Below the pieces are notes generated by a model. It saw only the letters and a list, made by a program, of their open reading frames with translations. It did not search any database and was not told where the DNA came from. A stretch of 64,000 nt of DNA from Wolfiporia cocos (taxonomy: Eukaryota > Basidiomycota > Agaricomycetes > Polyporales > Phaeolaceae), in assembly GCA_029448655.1 (NCBI GenBank), contig JACCLO010000009.1:868001-932000 (forward strand), read 5' to 3'. Below, piece after piece: positions 12,075 to 24,388 of the stretch (its first letter is position 1; every line of letters begins with the position of its first letter). The translations under genes were made by a program, and so were the position numbers.

Positions 12075-13484
12075 TCAGGCGAGGCCCAGACGCCCGAGAA
12101 GAGCGCTGACATGCTGGGTGTCAACTGTGTCTTTTGCGGGCGTAGCGAGAGGAAGGAGGGCTTTGTCCAGCTCGCTCGCGAAGTCGGCGGTGCTGACATG
12201 AGGCTCGTCTGCGTTTTTGTCTGGTGTTGCAGGGCCTGCGCTGTCGTCGCCGGATGTGGAGGTAGATGCGGAGCTCGAACCCGAGGGCATTTTGTGTTCG
12301 TCATAGGATATGGTACTGAGAGTGCCCAGGTCGACTTCCTCCACATCCGCGTCGCCAAGGTTGGCTACACGCAAGGCATGCGTCAATTCGTCGACAGCCT
12401 CGGTGCCTTTGGGCAGCTTGACGCGGGGGACCTCCTCAATCTCAGCCTCGAACGCCTCAATGGGCGCGGCGGTTTTCACTGGCTTCTTCCAGAAGCTTCT
12501 GAGGCCCATGATCGTCCTGCGCATTTCGGGTATGGTGGGACGCGCATGCGCATTGAGATCGAAAATCTTGTGCAAGAGTTCCGCGACGCCGTCCGAGAGG
12601 TTGTCTCGGTCGTAGAAGTGCGCCTCAGTGGTTAGGAACTCCTCGTAGCACAAGTCATCGTTCCGGGCCGCCTGCCAAGGATTACAGCCGGTGACCAGAT
12701 TGACGAGAATCACACCCAGAGCCCAAATGTCGTTTTGTGCGGTAGAGTAACAGTCAAATTGACCGCTTTCGTTAATGCACTCTGTGGTAGGGGAGTTAGT
12801 ATTAATCACAACGACCACAGAACCACTATATACCTGGACTCATGTAGTGTGAGCTACCGCAGCCGAAGGTACCGCTGACCGCCCGGGTGGTTGCAAGCCC
12901 GAAGTCGGCGAGGTACACTTTCCGGCAGGTCGTACTGCAGAGAATGTTCTCCGGTTTCAGGTCGCGGTGGTACACGTTCATTGCGTGGCACGCTTCGACC
13001 GCATCGAGAATCTGCACGAAGACCGACCGAACCAGCTCATCGTTCCCGTGGAACTCCTGGCCATCGACAATGCGCGTGTACAAGTCGCCGCCCGGAACGA
13101 ACTCCATGACGAGGAAGTAGAAGTCCTTGTACTCAAACGCGTCGTAAAGCGACAGGATGTTCGGATGTTTGGAGACCAGACTGTGCAGGGAGACTTCCTG
13201 GCGCTGCCTGGCCGTGTCGGACTTCAGAGGACCAGCCTTTCGGATGATCTTGATAGCCCGCTGCATGTGAACCCTGTGGCGAATTTAACATGAGTATATA
13301 CGCAGCATCAATGAGATTCGTCACCGAATGTGGCTTACCTGCCCGCGAAAGGCGGCACGTGCATATCAATCGCGCGATACACGACCCCAAAGGCACCGGA
13401 GCCGAGAAGCTCGACGAGCTTATAACGGCCACCGTGGATGATACTGCCTCGGAAGTCGGGCATAGGCTTATAGCTGTACGCCAT
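12075..13484 (-). CDS. Ran1-like Ser/Thr protein kinase 1
   Basis: Predicted 430-aa kinase; exons 13484-13339, 13273-12834, 12781-12075. The N-lobe has a glycine loop (GSGAFGVV, residues 28-35) and catalytic Lys57 (AIKII). The C-lobe has HRDLKPEN (151-158) and DFGLAT (172-177), and an activation segment ending in MSPE. About 130 C-terminal residues after the kinase domain are acidic and Ser/Thr-rich and look disordered. The layout resembles fungal kinases of the Ran1/Pat1, Sks1 and Vhs1 type, which link nutrients to growth or meiosis; that role is inference. The last intron splits the Glu codon of SPE, a position shared with the kinases at 13953-15516 and 60928-62351. The promoter carries two TATCCG hexamers (13663 and 13689). 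Confidence 0.88.
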
Positions 13485-13952
13485 GGTGTTAAGAATGATG
13501 AAGCCACAAAGTCAAGAAGGTGCGCGATGATGCAAATGTCTGCTGCTAAGCAAGGAAGTACTGACCTTTGCCGAGGATTGCTGTGGGCTTTTATGCTCTC
13601 GCAGAGTACGCATCCGTGCCCTGTCGCGTCGGTCAAGGGCGCACGGAACGTACCCATCCGCTTATCCGGTGTCCGTACACCATGCCCGTATCCGACTTTC
13701 TGGTCAGTATCGCAACGGAAGCTAGTCTAGCCCTTTGTCCTGCGCCGTTTGGATTATGACCAGCCCTCAGCCGGATGAATGATGGAAGCGAGCACAGCGG
13801 TCCAGTTTAGACTATGTGCGAGGCGCAGGATCTTTCTGCAAAGCAGAACAGAGGACGTGGAACAGATTGAAGAGCTGACAGATCGCACAATCATCGAGCA
13901 TGATGCACGCAATCCCATTAAGCCATGTGGTCTAGTCTACAGAAGAAGATGA

Positions 13953-15516
13953 CTAGGCAACAGTATTGGTCCTTGCCACAAGGATTGGTCGCCGGATATG
14001 AACCCCCAAGTGAGAAACAGGATCCTTCGCAACCGGTATGGCAAGTCCCAGTCCCATATCCATTCCTTCGCTTTCTGGAAGATCGGGGACGACGATAGCG
14101 GGATCTTGAGCTCGGGTTTCTGGAGTTAGAGGCTCGCCACTGGTATCAGCACTTCTGGATGACGTATCGCGGTGTGAGGAAGTCGAAGATGTTGCGAGAG
14201 GCTCGGGTTTCGCCTCGGGCGCGTCCTGGGACTGCGTTGAGTGTCCATCGGATCCAAGCGTAAAGACGCTCTGCGCCTGACTCTCATGTTGGGATGCATG
14301 AACGTGCGGACGATTCTCGCTCGAGAAGTCGGATAAGGAGAATGGCTCTTTGGGAAGAGGACCTTCCTCCATTCTGAGCAGAGCCTCCGTAGTGATGCCG
14401 TTGGAATGCTCGTTGGAGTCATCCGAATCGTCGACCAGCGATCCCGTATCACCATCTTCCAATGAGATAGACTCCATAATTGATTCGGACTCCCCTGCAG
14501 ACTCATCGTTCTCCTCTAGGGACGGCGGAGGTTGGTATGCCATGTATACAGCGACTGCGTGGCTGGAAGCGTGAGCCAGCTCCTCATCGCTCATGTAGAA
14601 CGTGTCGATATCCTCGATGAGTTGACGCAATGTAGGTAGGTCAATACAGTCATCAGGGAATATGGTGAAGATGCGCTGCAAAATGGTTTCCGCGGGTTTG
14701 GAGACAGGTAGCATGTAACTGAGGAAAGAAGGGTCTTGAACGTAACGACTGAAACAGTCATCGTCCAGAGAAGCGCGCTTCCAAGGAGATCGACCGGTGA
14801 TCATGTTCGTCAGGACGATGCCAAGGGCCCAAATATCTCCTCGGCGAGGACTGTAGTACTTGTTGTCCTTGTTTGAATTGATACATTCTAGTCAAAGTGT
14901 TGTCATAGTCGGGTCTCGGAGAGGGCTAATGGTACTGACCGGGACTCATATAGTAACCGCTACCTGTGCCAAATGTCGAAGCTTTCTCGGTTCTTGTAGA
15001 GAGCCCAAAGTCGCTTAGGTAAAGATGGGTTATGTCTGGGCTAACAAGGATGTTCTCCGGTTTCAAGTCGCGGTGGTATATACCATTCTGGTGGCACGCG
15101 GCAACGGCATCCAGCAACTGTAGAAACATGCTTTTGATTAACGCATTATTTCGCGCGAGTTGCTTCGTATATGAAACGATCTTGAACAAGTCCCCTCCGG
15201 GGCAGTAGTCCATGATGATATACATGAACTGCGAGTCGCGCACAACTCGATGCAACTTGATGATATTGGGATGACCAGAGAGATAGTTATGGTAGCCGAT
15301 CTCGCGAGCTTGATAGACGCCGCGACGCGTTTGTCTGTCCGTAAGTGGCATGACTTTGACGGCGAGAAAGGCAGGATGAACAGAGAAGACAGTGCGATCA
15401 AGTGCCCGATAGATTGTGCCATAGGCGCCTGCGCCCAGCACATCGAGTAGTTGTACGCGACCGCCGTCAATGAGCTTGAGGGACAAGTCGGACATAGCGT
15501 ACTTGCTGCAAGGCAT
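13953..15516 (-). CDS. Ran1-like Ser/Thr protein kinase 2
   Basis: Predicted 503-aa kinase in two exons, 15516-14940 and 14887-13953. Glycine loop GAGAYGTI (28-35), catalytic Lys54 (AVKVM), HRDLKPEN (138-145), DFGLST (159-164) and MSPE are all present, so it should be active. The C-terminal tail of about 200 residues is acidic, Ser/Thr-rich and probably disordered. It sits head-to-tail upstream of kinase 1 with about 470 bp between coding regions. The single intron interrupts the SPE Glu codon as in the two relatives. A second Met at residue 8 (MSDLSL) could be the true start. A TATATATA box lies at about 15596-15604, and nested inverted repeats lie further upstream (15719-15900). Confidence 0.88.
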
Positions 15517-15595
15517 AATTGACGACAGGTGAATGATGGACAGAACGACTGTGGAAGGGATAAGTTAGGTGGAGTCGGTAGACGTTCAAAGATCC

Positions 15596-15604
15596 TATAT
15601 ATAT
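15596..15604 (-). promoter_or_regulatory. TATA box of kinase 2
   Basis: A TATATATA run about 80 bp before the kinase 2 start codon. Confidence 0.5.
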
Positions 15605-15718
15605 GGGTCACATTCTAGCCGCCAAACAACCTGACGGACCCGAACAGTTGTCGGGTACGGATGTCGGCAGGTTCATAAAGCCGCGATCCTCAATGGCAGC
15701 TGTCTGGCCATTGGAGGT

Positions 15719-15900
15719 GGCCGACCACTCCGGCCGGAAATGGAAATATTGTCGGTATCGGATAGTTAGAGTGAGGTGGTCGGCCCGTTTCTAAATCGAC
15801 TGAGGCCTATCCGATACCTTACTAACGGGCCGTTTTGAATTCAACCGGGGAAACCTATCGATTACGTCCGCGATCGATAGGTTTTGAATTCAAAACGGCC
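15719..15900. repeat. Chain of nested and overlapping inverted repeats (foldback element)
   Basis: At least five perfect arm pairs occur in 182 bp: 15719-15728 with 15776-15785 (10 bp), 15754-15765 with 15807-15818 (12 bp), 15782-15789 with 15824-15831 (8 bp), 15828-15844 with 15884-15900 (17 bp), and 15851-15862 with 15873-15884 (12 bp). The last two form one long hairpin with a 6-nt bulge and 10-nt loop. The element sits 200-380 bp upstream of kinase 2. It could be a miniature foldback transposon or a recombination product; no target duplication was found. Confidence 0.8.
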
Positions 15901-16038
15901 TGCTAGCTGAGCTGGTCAGTCTGGACTGCAATTGACCCGCTGTGCGCAGCCCATGCTGAGGTCTAGACGGAGGCCCAAATTCATTGCAAATGCCAAATAT
16001 GTGCGTAACTTACATGCGTAGTTTCCTTAACAAACATA

Positions 16039-18254
16039 TCATGACCGAGGAATCACTTGAGAGTCCTCGAGCACGTTCTTGATCCCCTGCGTCCACATAC
16101 CTAGTTCCTTTTCTAGGCTCACAATTGCCTCTCTTACCTCCCTTCCCACCTGTCCGCCTCCATTGTCCGCGCCAAAGCCGACCACAAGTTCGTCATGGGC
16201 CCGCACCAGCGTCTCATACGCCAGCTTCAGACGCGCTGGGCCAGATGGGGGGAATGTATTCTGCTGAGCGGGTGCGTCCGTACGCGGGGCGGGCTCGTCC
16301 ACTGCGAGCAGCTTTCCGAGCTCTGCAAGAGCGACGCCGCGGACAGGGTGCCCGCCAGGAAGGAGAGCTGATAGGCCGGCGGAGTACTTCCCTGCGGTGC
16401 GGATTGTGTCATCAAGGACTTCCTGTGTAAGAGACGTTGGCAGCGAGGCAATGAGTAGTTCTTGATGTAGTCGTGTCATTGCTAATAGTGGATGGCAAGA
16501 GGGCGTGAGGCGAGCAGAAGTCAGAATTGGTATCATGTTGGTAGTGAGCTGCTTAGCCTTTGCCGGATCTGCAATGCGCAGGAGGTGAGACGCCGGCAAG
16601 GCTTAGTAGAGACGAGACAAACCTTTGTACTGCAGAGCAGTGGCCTTGTCTAATGCTTCCTTCCCTACACGCAACGCATCAAGCACAGCATCCGTAGATG
16701 AAAGTACGGCGTTGCACTCAACACAACGTGTGTGAGAGTTCTCTACAGAGGGCCAGCTGTCAGCAAGGAAGCTTGAATTTATAGCTTATTGAGCATGTGC
16801 TCACCCTCTGTAGGAGCCGGACATGTCCTTCCGCAGGACTTCGGGCACCAAACCGACGCGCGCGGATCAACCTTCAGTTGTCTAGTACACAAGGAGCAAG
16901 AACATGTGAAGTTGTACGTCTCCTTCAGTTGCAATTGTCGGAGGTCACGAGGTAACGTGGTGTCAATGTACGCCGTGACAATCTAAAACGAAGTTAGACT
17001 CGTATATTCATTGCAGCGGGCCGGAGCACCTCCTCATCCGGTTCAATGTCCTTAATCGCTACCAAATGCATGAGCGGCTCCTGCGTCGTAGGGCTACTGG
17101 ACGTCCAAGGGAAGACGATCACGGCATTCGGCTCGCAGGAGTGACTGGTTAAAGCTATCGTCGGGCAGACTGACACACCGATTGGCGTAAGCGAAGATGT
17201 CGTCAGAGTGAATGTGTTGGTGGTGAACTACAGATCGATCAGAGAATGTGAGACAACCTCGATATGGATAAAACGGCAGCACATACGCGTGAAATAAGAT
17301 CAACGAGGTCTCCAGCCGACTTCAGTCCAAAAGGCTCCAACTCTAGCGGAGATGACACGCCAAGATATCGAACCAGGGAGTGTGCGATATGCGTATGTGA
17401 CTCAAACGATGACGGGGGCAAAGATGATCTGTCTGAGTATCGAATGAAAGTAATGAGCAGATAGAATGCAACATCGTAGCAGGAAACGTACGAGATTGCA
17501 TCAGATTGATTTCCCGAGTCTGCATCGCCATCAGCTTCCGAACAGTTATAAAGAGAAAGAAACGAGTTCGACATACCCATGCACTGTCGAAGCCCTCCTT
17601 CTGCTGGGTCCACAAGATCCTCGCGATACACCGGATAGCATCACTAGGGACAGACACATCCGAGGATGGAGCAGAGGATGCCCAGCGCTGCAACGCACTG
17701 CACTCGTGCTTGTGCAAAGCCCAGTCGTTGTTTTGACATTTCTGTGAAGACGCCACCAACAGTTCGCATCAGTCTGTGAGGAAGCATTTAGACAACTTAC
17801 ACTGCTGCAATACCACACAGCTCGACACCTTGTACAGCGCTTCAGACCAGACTGCGGTGCAGGCCCGCAACAGTTAGAGCAATAAGAGTTGAGATACGAC
17901 GTTGAAAGCACGTTGACGTGCGGGGTGGCCGCAGCCAACACAAAGCCTTGCTGGAGATGAGGGTGAGAAAAACTTGAAGATGGACTGCGACATACCGGCC
18001 TTCAATGTCTTTTTTGCATATAATCCGCGACCCGATCCGGACGAGGTGCGGATCTCCAGCGTCGGGGGCAGCGTTTTATGTAGCCCATCATAGTGTACAA
18101 GATACGCTGAATTGGCCGATGGCAGTTTGTCATCAACAACATTGGAACTGTTGCGATCAGTTGTGATAGGACTAGAAACTGAGTCGGTGGAGCGCTTTAC
18201 AAATGATTTAGCCTCCTTGGACTGTCGGGATGATTGTAGGCTAGCGAAAGACAT
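16039..18254 (-). CDS. SET/MYND-domain protein (SMYD-like lysine methyltransferase)
   Basis: Predicted 594-aa protein. Exons: 18254-17996, 17946-17801, 17741-17577, 17534-17492, 17432-17287, 17227-17030, 16982-16805, 16742-16623, 16568-16039. A split SET domain starts with SGSGRGLYA (about residues 70-80), is interrupted by a MYND zinc finger (about 106-153; CSNC, CTRC, YCSSKCQ and HKHEC ligands), and resumes with SHSCEPN (282-287), the SET core motif that usually reads NHSCxPN. The post-SET part has a Cys-rich CSCSLC. This order is typical of SMYD proteins, which transfer methyl groups from S-adenosylmethionine to lysines of histones or other proteins. The Asn to Ser change in the core motif is worth noting but does not rule out activity. 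The C-terminal 180 residues look helical. Confidence 0.87.
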
Positions 18255-19218
18255 TCTAGCGCGATAACTGAAGCAGTTCGTTCAGTAAAGTCTGACTACT
18301 GAGGATGCTCGGACTCAGAAGGAATAAGGGGGGAGATCTCCAGAGTTTCCGTTTCGGGAGCAAGCAACTGTTTGGTTGTGTACTGGCAAGGGAAGACGGC
18401 GCTCGGGAGGGCGCTGTGTGTTGTCAGCCGGGAACGGACGCGGGGAATGGACGAGCCGCCGGGCGGGCGGGCCAACCATTCCTCACGAAAGTTCGCACAC
18501 ACGGGCGCGCAGCGCACGCAGGAGGATGCGCAAGCCTCGGAGCAGAAGCGAGGAGATTGAGTGGCGAGCAGTAGATACATTTAGAGAGGCCTCAGCGCGT
18601 AAGAAAGCAACAACAAGCAATAAAAGGGAGTGGAGGGAGGGACGAAATGACGACGGCGGCGTCGCTAACGGCGATAACGGCGGACTTGGTAAGCGACGCG
18701 AAGAAGAGGGAAGGGCGCGGGCCCGGGGTGCTACCGCGCGGCGAAAATCTTGCTTGTGGCGCACCGCGCACAAAGATGTGAGTGCCATTGTGAGGGGATC
18801 TTCAATAGCCATATGCTGATCGAAACGGCCGCAGCGCTCTTCCGTCGAAGCCGAGTTTCAGAGTCAAGTGTTGGTGATACGCAAGCTTCCTGGTTGAGAA
18901 AGAACGAAACATGTTATGGATGTGTATAGATTCAAGCAGTGAATACGTAGATAATCGTAGATGTGTTGACGGGTAATTGGTCATGATAGGTCGTAGCAGA
19001 TCGTGGCGAGTCGTGCAGTAGATTCTGGTGCAGTAGATTCTGATGAGTAATATTTACTGGTCCGAGCGTGATAAATCAGTCTACTTCATTCGTTCGGGAC
19101 AGTTAGCGATATGTTCGTTAATCGAAGAGCGTAGAGCACCAACAAAGCAAGAGTCCTCGGTGTGTGTAGCATATCAGTGAACAGGCAGAACCAGTCCCTC
19201 CAAGTTATATCGTGCGCG
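18255..19218. other. Intergenic region, no gene recognised
   Basis: Promoter side of the SET/MYND gene and 3' side of the small gene at 19219-19822. GC-rich between about 18360 and 18760, with Arg-rich open frames that look like composition artefacts rather than genes. Confidence 0.45.
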
Positions 19219-19822
19219 TTACGATGAGGGATTCACGCCGCTATCGCTCTGCCCTCGCGGACGACCCGAAGCATCTAGCGAAAGTGTAGTGGATTGCCCC
19301 CGCTTATGCAGCGCCAAATCGTCCTGTGCGCGTGCAAAGAAGTCATCTTCCCCCTCATACGGAGAAGGTCCAGAGTTTATCTAAATAGCATTCATATCAG
19401 ACAGGCCTTTAATAGCGTTAGAGAAAAATCGAGCAGCCGAAGTGATTGAGTAGTCTCCGGCAAACGGCGGCGTGACTAGATGTACAATCACAAGATTTCT
19501 GCGCGCAACTTACCCACCGCCCAAGTACTTCAGCTATCCTACTCGCTTCTTCCGGAGTGAAGGTGACATCCTTCCCCTTCTCCGCATGCAGCTTCAGCAG
19601 CTCGCTCAGGGACCTCTTCGGCTTCTCCCCGCTCATTTCACCTTCCGTGAGTTTGGTTCCCTCCGCTGGCGCACTTACTGGGAGCGCCACAGAGTTGCGT
19701 GGTGTCCGCGCGCCAAGTCTACCAGCATTCAACTCCAGTGAACGGTCCCAATCCTCAGCTTCGCTGGCAGTGGCAGAATGAAGCGAAAGCTCGGACAGAG
19801 ACTGATTGATTGGTTCCGCCAT
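19219..19822 (-). CDS. Small conserved fungal protein, function unknown
   Basis: Predicted 156-aa protein in two exons, 19822-19514 and 19380-19219. The start at MAEPINQ was chosen over an upstream in-frame Met because the upstream part is unlike coding sequence. The first exon ends at EVLGRW before a GTAAGT donor. The second continues INSGPSPYEGEDDFF, which restores a sensible acidic C-terminus and stops after about 54 codons. A helical, charged segment (about 75-105) contains FTPEEASRIAEVLG. I recognise this style from other mushroom proteomes but know no function. There is no signal peptide or membrane segment, so it is probably cytosolic or nuclear. Confidence 0.75.
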
Positions 19823-22291
19823 GAGTAGTATTTGGTGCGATAGCAATGTGGAGGATAGGTACAGTGGAGAGCAACACAGGGCTCGACGACTAGGGCACCT
19901 CAAGATAGCAGCAGCAACATGCAGCTGCAAGCCAAGAACGCTGTGGCAGCAAGCGACAAATGGCAAGAATCACGTGGTGCCGAATCAGTCAGACAGTTGC
20001 GTTGTGCCCATGTGCCCACTACTAGTGCGTGCCACTTGTCGCATCGACTCTGGACCGGACACCAATACCTCTGGCTGCAGACCAATTAAATAACTTGACC
20101 GTCTATTCATATTTGCACATGCTTCCACAAAGCAGGAACATTACGAGAAGAATTTGACGGCCATCAGGATTTGAACAATTCGTGTTGGCCACTTCAGGAC
20201 AATGCAATAAAGTCGGCCGTCAATTACTGGCAAGATATTGACGTTTGATACACGCGTGCGAGTCGTTTTTATACCTACGTCTGCACTCGCTATATCGATA
20301 TTTTTAGTCCTCAAAGTGTATATCTTGAGCTGGACAGTGCCCGATCTGTCATCAGCTCTCCGTAATTTGAACACTCAGAAGAGGAGACTCATTTGCCCTG
20401 ATATGGCTGAGACCTGCAGACACTCTTCGTCAGGTCTATTGTCTATCGCCTTATACGGCGGGATGGATATCAAAAACCTCAAGGCGGCTTCCGACGCTCA
20501 CCTGAAACACCGCCACACTACGAGGCATTTCGATGTACATGGACTACGGTATAGCTCTCATAACACATGGGAAGGGAACGTCTGTGTGCTCTCCCGCAGG
20601 CCATATATGCAGCATTCACAGACGCCCGGCTCACAGGTAGCGACTTTGTGGCGGCTCCACAGCGACACATGTGCGGCGTTGGTGCCCGTGATTCCCTTCA
20701 TGCAAGCTGATTTCTCCGACGATATTTCTCCTTTCGGGGACTTTGATGTGCGCTAACAAGTTAACATTACCTCCGGACGCTGGGCGCCTATCCCCATGGG
20801 GGTCCGCCGACCTTGCCGGATATGCTCTGAACCAATTTATTTTCTCTCCATATATTACTCATGAACATTCCAGCTGCCTGCAGGGAAAGACCGGGAGAGA
20901 CACTTCGTGTTCAGTGCAGAGCATTGCTCACTTGCTTCTCATCCGTCGTGGGATGATCTATAGATTCCACCCTTGCTGGGTTCGCTTCTGCGACTGTTGC
21001 TCTCCCGATCAGCCACTCCTATACCACCCGACACCTTCATGGCGATGTCTCTGACGCAGCTGATAGCCCTGGACTGAGACGGGGATTGTTACTTCTCCAA
21101 CACAACTCCTTGTGTTTCTGCGCTTCCTCCTTTACCTTGGATCGCGTAACCAATAATTCAACCATCTACATTAGACTGCCCTCAGCACGACGTACTACTT
21201 ATTGACACGTACTGGACGATATGGGTTCCAGATGTTGAGTATCATCGATGCATCCGTTGCTCGATTGCAAGTCGGAGCGCCTTTCGCTCTTCGGGATGCA
21301 GCACTACAATAGATCCCGGTGCTATAACTGAGTCTGACTGCGCGAAAGCTCCTTCTGGTTTCTTGTCCGGATGATTGCTTGATTTGACGCGACGGCTCTC
21401 TCCATGGGCATCAATCGTCCTCATTTCCACTATCTACTCCGTGCACAATCTCTACCCCGTTGGCAGATTCCCGCAGGTCGTATGGCCGCATCCCCGGATA
21501 TAACCATCGGTGGCAGCTTGCGGCAATTGCCGAACACGCTGCTTTCTTCACCTGCCCTTCATTTCGTGTCCAATAGTCACTTCGCGGGTCCGTTGCTCTG
21601 TCCAGTCTGGAGAGGACGCTTTCATGTTTCAGGTAGACGCAGTATACTTGGCTAAACAGATGTATCATAATGTCATTCAACTCTATCTCCATGCTGCAAT
21701 CGACCGCTCAGTTCTGATAGCACACCTGATTGCCGCGCCCGCGTTCATCACATCGCTGGATATAATTTCCGTATGACCAGCTGCTGTCGTTTGTCGTGGC
21801 GCGAGGCAAGTTCAAGCTTAACTTCCTGTCCGATTGTACGTGTGCACGGTTCTGGGCCTTGGAAGCAAAGCGAACATTCAGCGGGCAATGTATCACCGTG
21901 AGCCTCGTGCAGTAGATCTACACTGCTGCGGATATAGTTCCAACTTCAGCGGCTCTTATCCCCTTACATCATGTCCGTTTCTCATATGACATGCCCAAAT
22001 GCGGCAGTTGATCATGGCGACGCTAACGTACGTGCATATGTACAGTTCTCCGCGAATTATCCACGCAAGGTAAATTCTCCATAATCTCGGACGAGTTCTG
22101 GAAGTCCTGATCTTGATGTACGGTCGTTTGACGGTTCCCTGACACGGCATCGTGGATCAATCTATCGGGTCCCTTCTGATACATAAAGCATGCGCTAGGG
22201 CTAATCCTTCACAGCTCGCTGTCGGACTTCCCTCCCTCCTACAACTGCTGCACTCTCCGTACGAGCCTTGCAGCCTTGTCCTGTTAGCGCA
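19823..22291. other. 2.5-kb region without a recognised gene
   Basis: Short open frames exist on both strands (for example plus 20238-20756 and minus 21242-21692), but none shows a domain, conserved motif or convincing splice pattern. The right end should contain the desaturase promoter. Confidence 0.45.
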
Positions 22292-24388
22292 ATGTTCGAA
22301 CACGGCTCCGAGTACAAGGAAAGGTACGGCTTTCGGCGGAGTAACTTTCTATGTATCTGATCCTAACTGGACCTGTCATTACCAGGCTCCACAAGCCTTT
22401 CGTCCCACCGACGATCACGCTGAAGCAGATCCACGATGCCGTTCCGAAGCATCTGCTGAAGAAGAACCCTTGGCTGTCCACGTACTACTGCATACGCGAC
22501 GTCGTATGCTGTGCACTCTTCTTCTACCTCGGCTTCCATATCGAGCCGGCGCTGAAGAACAACTTCTACGGATACATTCCCCTGACGTCGGCATGGCAAG
22601 TACATACCGCGCGGGCCGCATGCTGGCTCCTGTACTGGTGGTTCCAAGGTCTATCGTTCGCCAGCTTCTTCTGTATAGGTATGTCGTAACAACGATAGTG
22701 CACGGCAGAGTGCTGACTTCTCGTCCGCGTCCACAGCGCACGAGGTAGGGTTGTCGAAACATTTGGTGCACAAGGACCGACGCTTACCTGAATTGCAGCT
22801 CGGTCACCAGACAATGTATGAAAACCGGTATGTCAATGACACGCTCGGATACTTCTTCCACGCTGTAAGTCCCAGATTATATGTGCACCAGCCTAAGAAC
22901 TGCCATTTGACATCGTACTAGTTCATCCTTGCTCCATTCTTCGCGTGGAAGGCAAGCCACAACGCCCACCATGTAAGCCAGTTGCAATCATCCATAGAGC
23001 AAATGACTCATCAGCGCAATCAGAAAACGGTTGCATCAATCGAGCGTGACGAAAACTATGTCCCATACGAGCGCAGCTACTACAACCTTCCTCCAAGGGA
23101 CAAGGCCACGACTGCCGACTATCTTGAGGTTCTCGACGAGACTCCACTGCTGACTGTCGCACGGATGCTGGTCATGCAGGGCGCGTAAGTACCACTGTTG
23201 GCTCTACAGCCTTGTCAGAAGGCTGACTTGCGTTCTAGAGGATGGTGGCTATACATTTCGTATGTATTGTGGCGAGTTACAGAATTCGATAGGCTGAGCG
23301 CAAACATTCTAGAACCAACGCCATGGGCTCGCCGCGATACCCCAAGGGCACCAGCCACTTCTCGCCCTACTCTCCGCTCTTCAGACCAGACCAGCGTATG
23401 CATTTCTTGAATTCGGATGACAAGCTGCATTAATCTCGCGTGTCTTTGATAGGTCTCGGCATCTTCCTGTCTGACATTGGGCTACTTGGGATGGGTTACA
23501 TTCTCTGGGAGGCTGCGAAGCAGTACGGAGCGAAGGCTGTTTTCATGTACTATTTCATTCCCTACATGGTAAGTTCCCATTCGTCCATATTCGCACATAC
23601 GATGTTCATTGGACATTTCTTCACAGCTCTGCAACCACTGGTGAGTGGTGGTGACTTCTGGTAGTCAGAGTTGAATTCCAACATTCGGTTCTTTACGGTT
23701 CACAGGATTGGTAGGTATCGACCTCATGCCTGTCCGTTGTTATCTGATTGTCGTGTTATTTGACAGTCATGCTTACCTTCCTCCACCACTCTGACCCGAC
23801 GATTCCGCACTACCGCAAGGAGGAGTGGTCCTGGGTGCGCGGTGCCGCCGCTACCGTCGACCGCCCTCTTCTCGGATGGGCTGGCAGGTTCTTCCTCCAC
23901 AATGTGAGAAAGCGCGAATACTTTGTGGACCTAGACTCTTGGCTCACTGGCTTCTCTTCCAGGTTTCCCATGACCATGTGGCCCACCACTTCTTCTCATA
24001 TGCGCCATTCTGTGAGAACCTTCGGACGCCTTGGCATGGTTTGCACACTTGCTGACTCACAGCGATTACGTCAGACAACCAGCCTGAGATCACCAAATGC
24101 GTGCGCAACGCTTTGAAGGAGCACTACAACTACGACTCGACGGTACGTGTCAGTCACTGTTGATCTCGCACTTTGGTGCTTAGCTTTTTCGCTCACAATC
24201 AGAACACATTCTACGCGCTGTACCGCTCGTTCACTGAGTGCGTCTTCATTGAGGAGGATGCTCCCGTTGTCTTCTACAAGAACAAGTACGGGCAGTCGGT
24301 GCGCGAGGTCGCAGGAGAGAAGCTGAAGGAGATCGACCAGAACTGGGACCCGGTCGAGCAGGACAATGGTGTCCAGGTGATTGAGTGA
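22292..24388 (+). CDS. Delta-12-type fatty acid desaturase (FAD2-like)
   Basis: Predicted 429-aa membrane desaturase that would convert oleoyl to linoleoyl chains in the ER. Exons: 22292-22323, 22386-22678, 22737-22744 (8 nt), 22799-22864, 22922-22972, 23024-23184, 23239-23259, 23313-23395, 23453-23568, 23627-23640 (14 nt), 23706-23710 (5 nt), 23767-23903, 23963-24011, 24075-24142, 24203-24388. Total 1290 nt in frame. The three histidine boxes are HELGH (110-114; the family usually has HECGH), HNAHH (146-150) and HVAHH (334-338). FLHHSDPTIPHY and GAAATVDRPLLGW are typical of fungal delta-12 enzymes. Four to six hydrophobic segments are visible. A delta-15 or bifunctional activity cannot be excluded. 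Confidence 0.92.

Noticed and set aside
18305..18819. Arg-rich open frames on both strands
   Set aside because: They follow the local GC and purine bias and show no gene structure.
20238..20756. 172-codon open frame on the plus strand
   Set aside because: No domain, signal or coding style recognised and no splice partners; treated as chance.
21242..21692. Two adjacent minus-strand open frames that could be exons of a small gene
   Set aside because: No convincing donor/acceptor pair joins them and no family is recognised.
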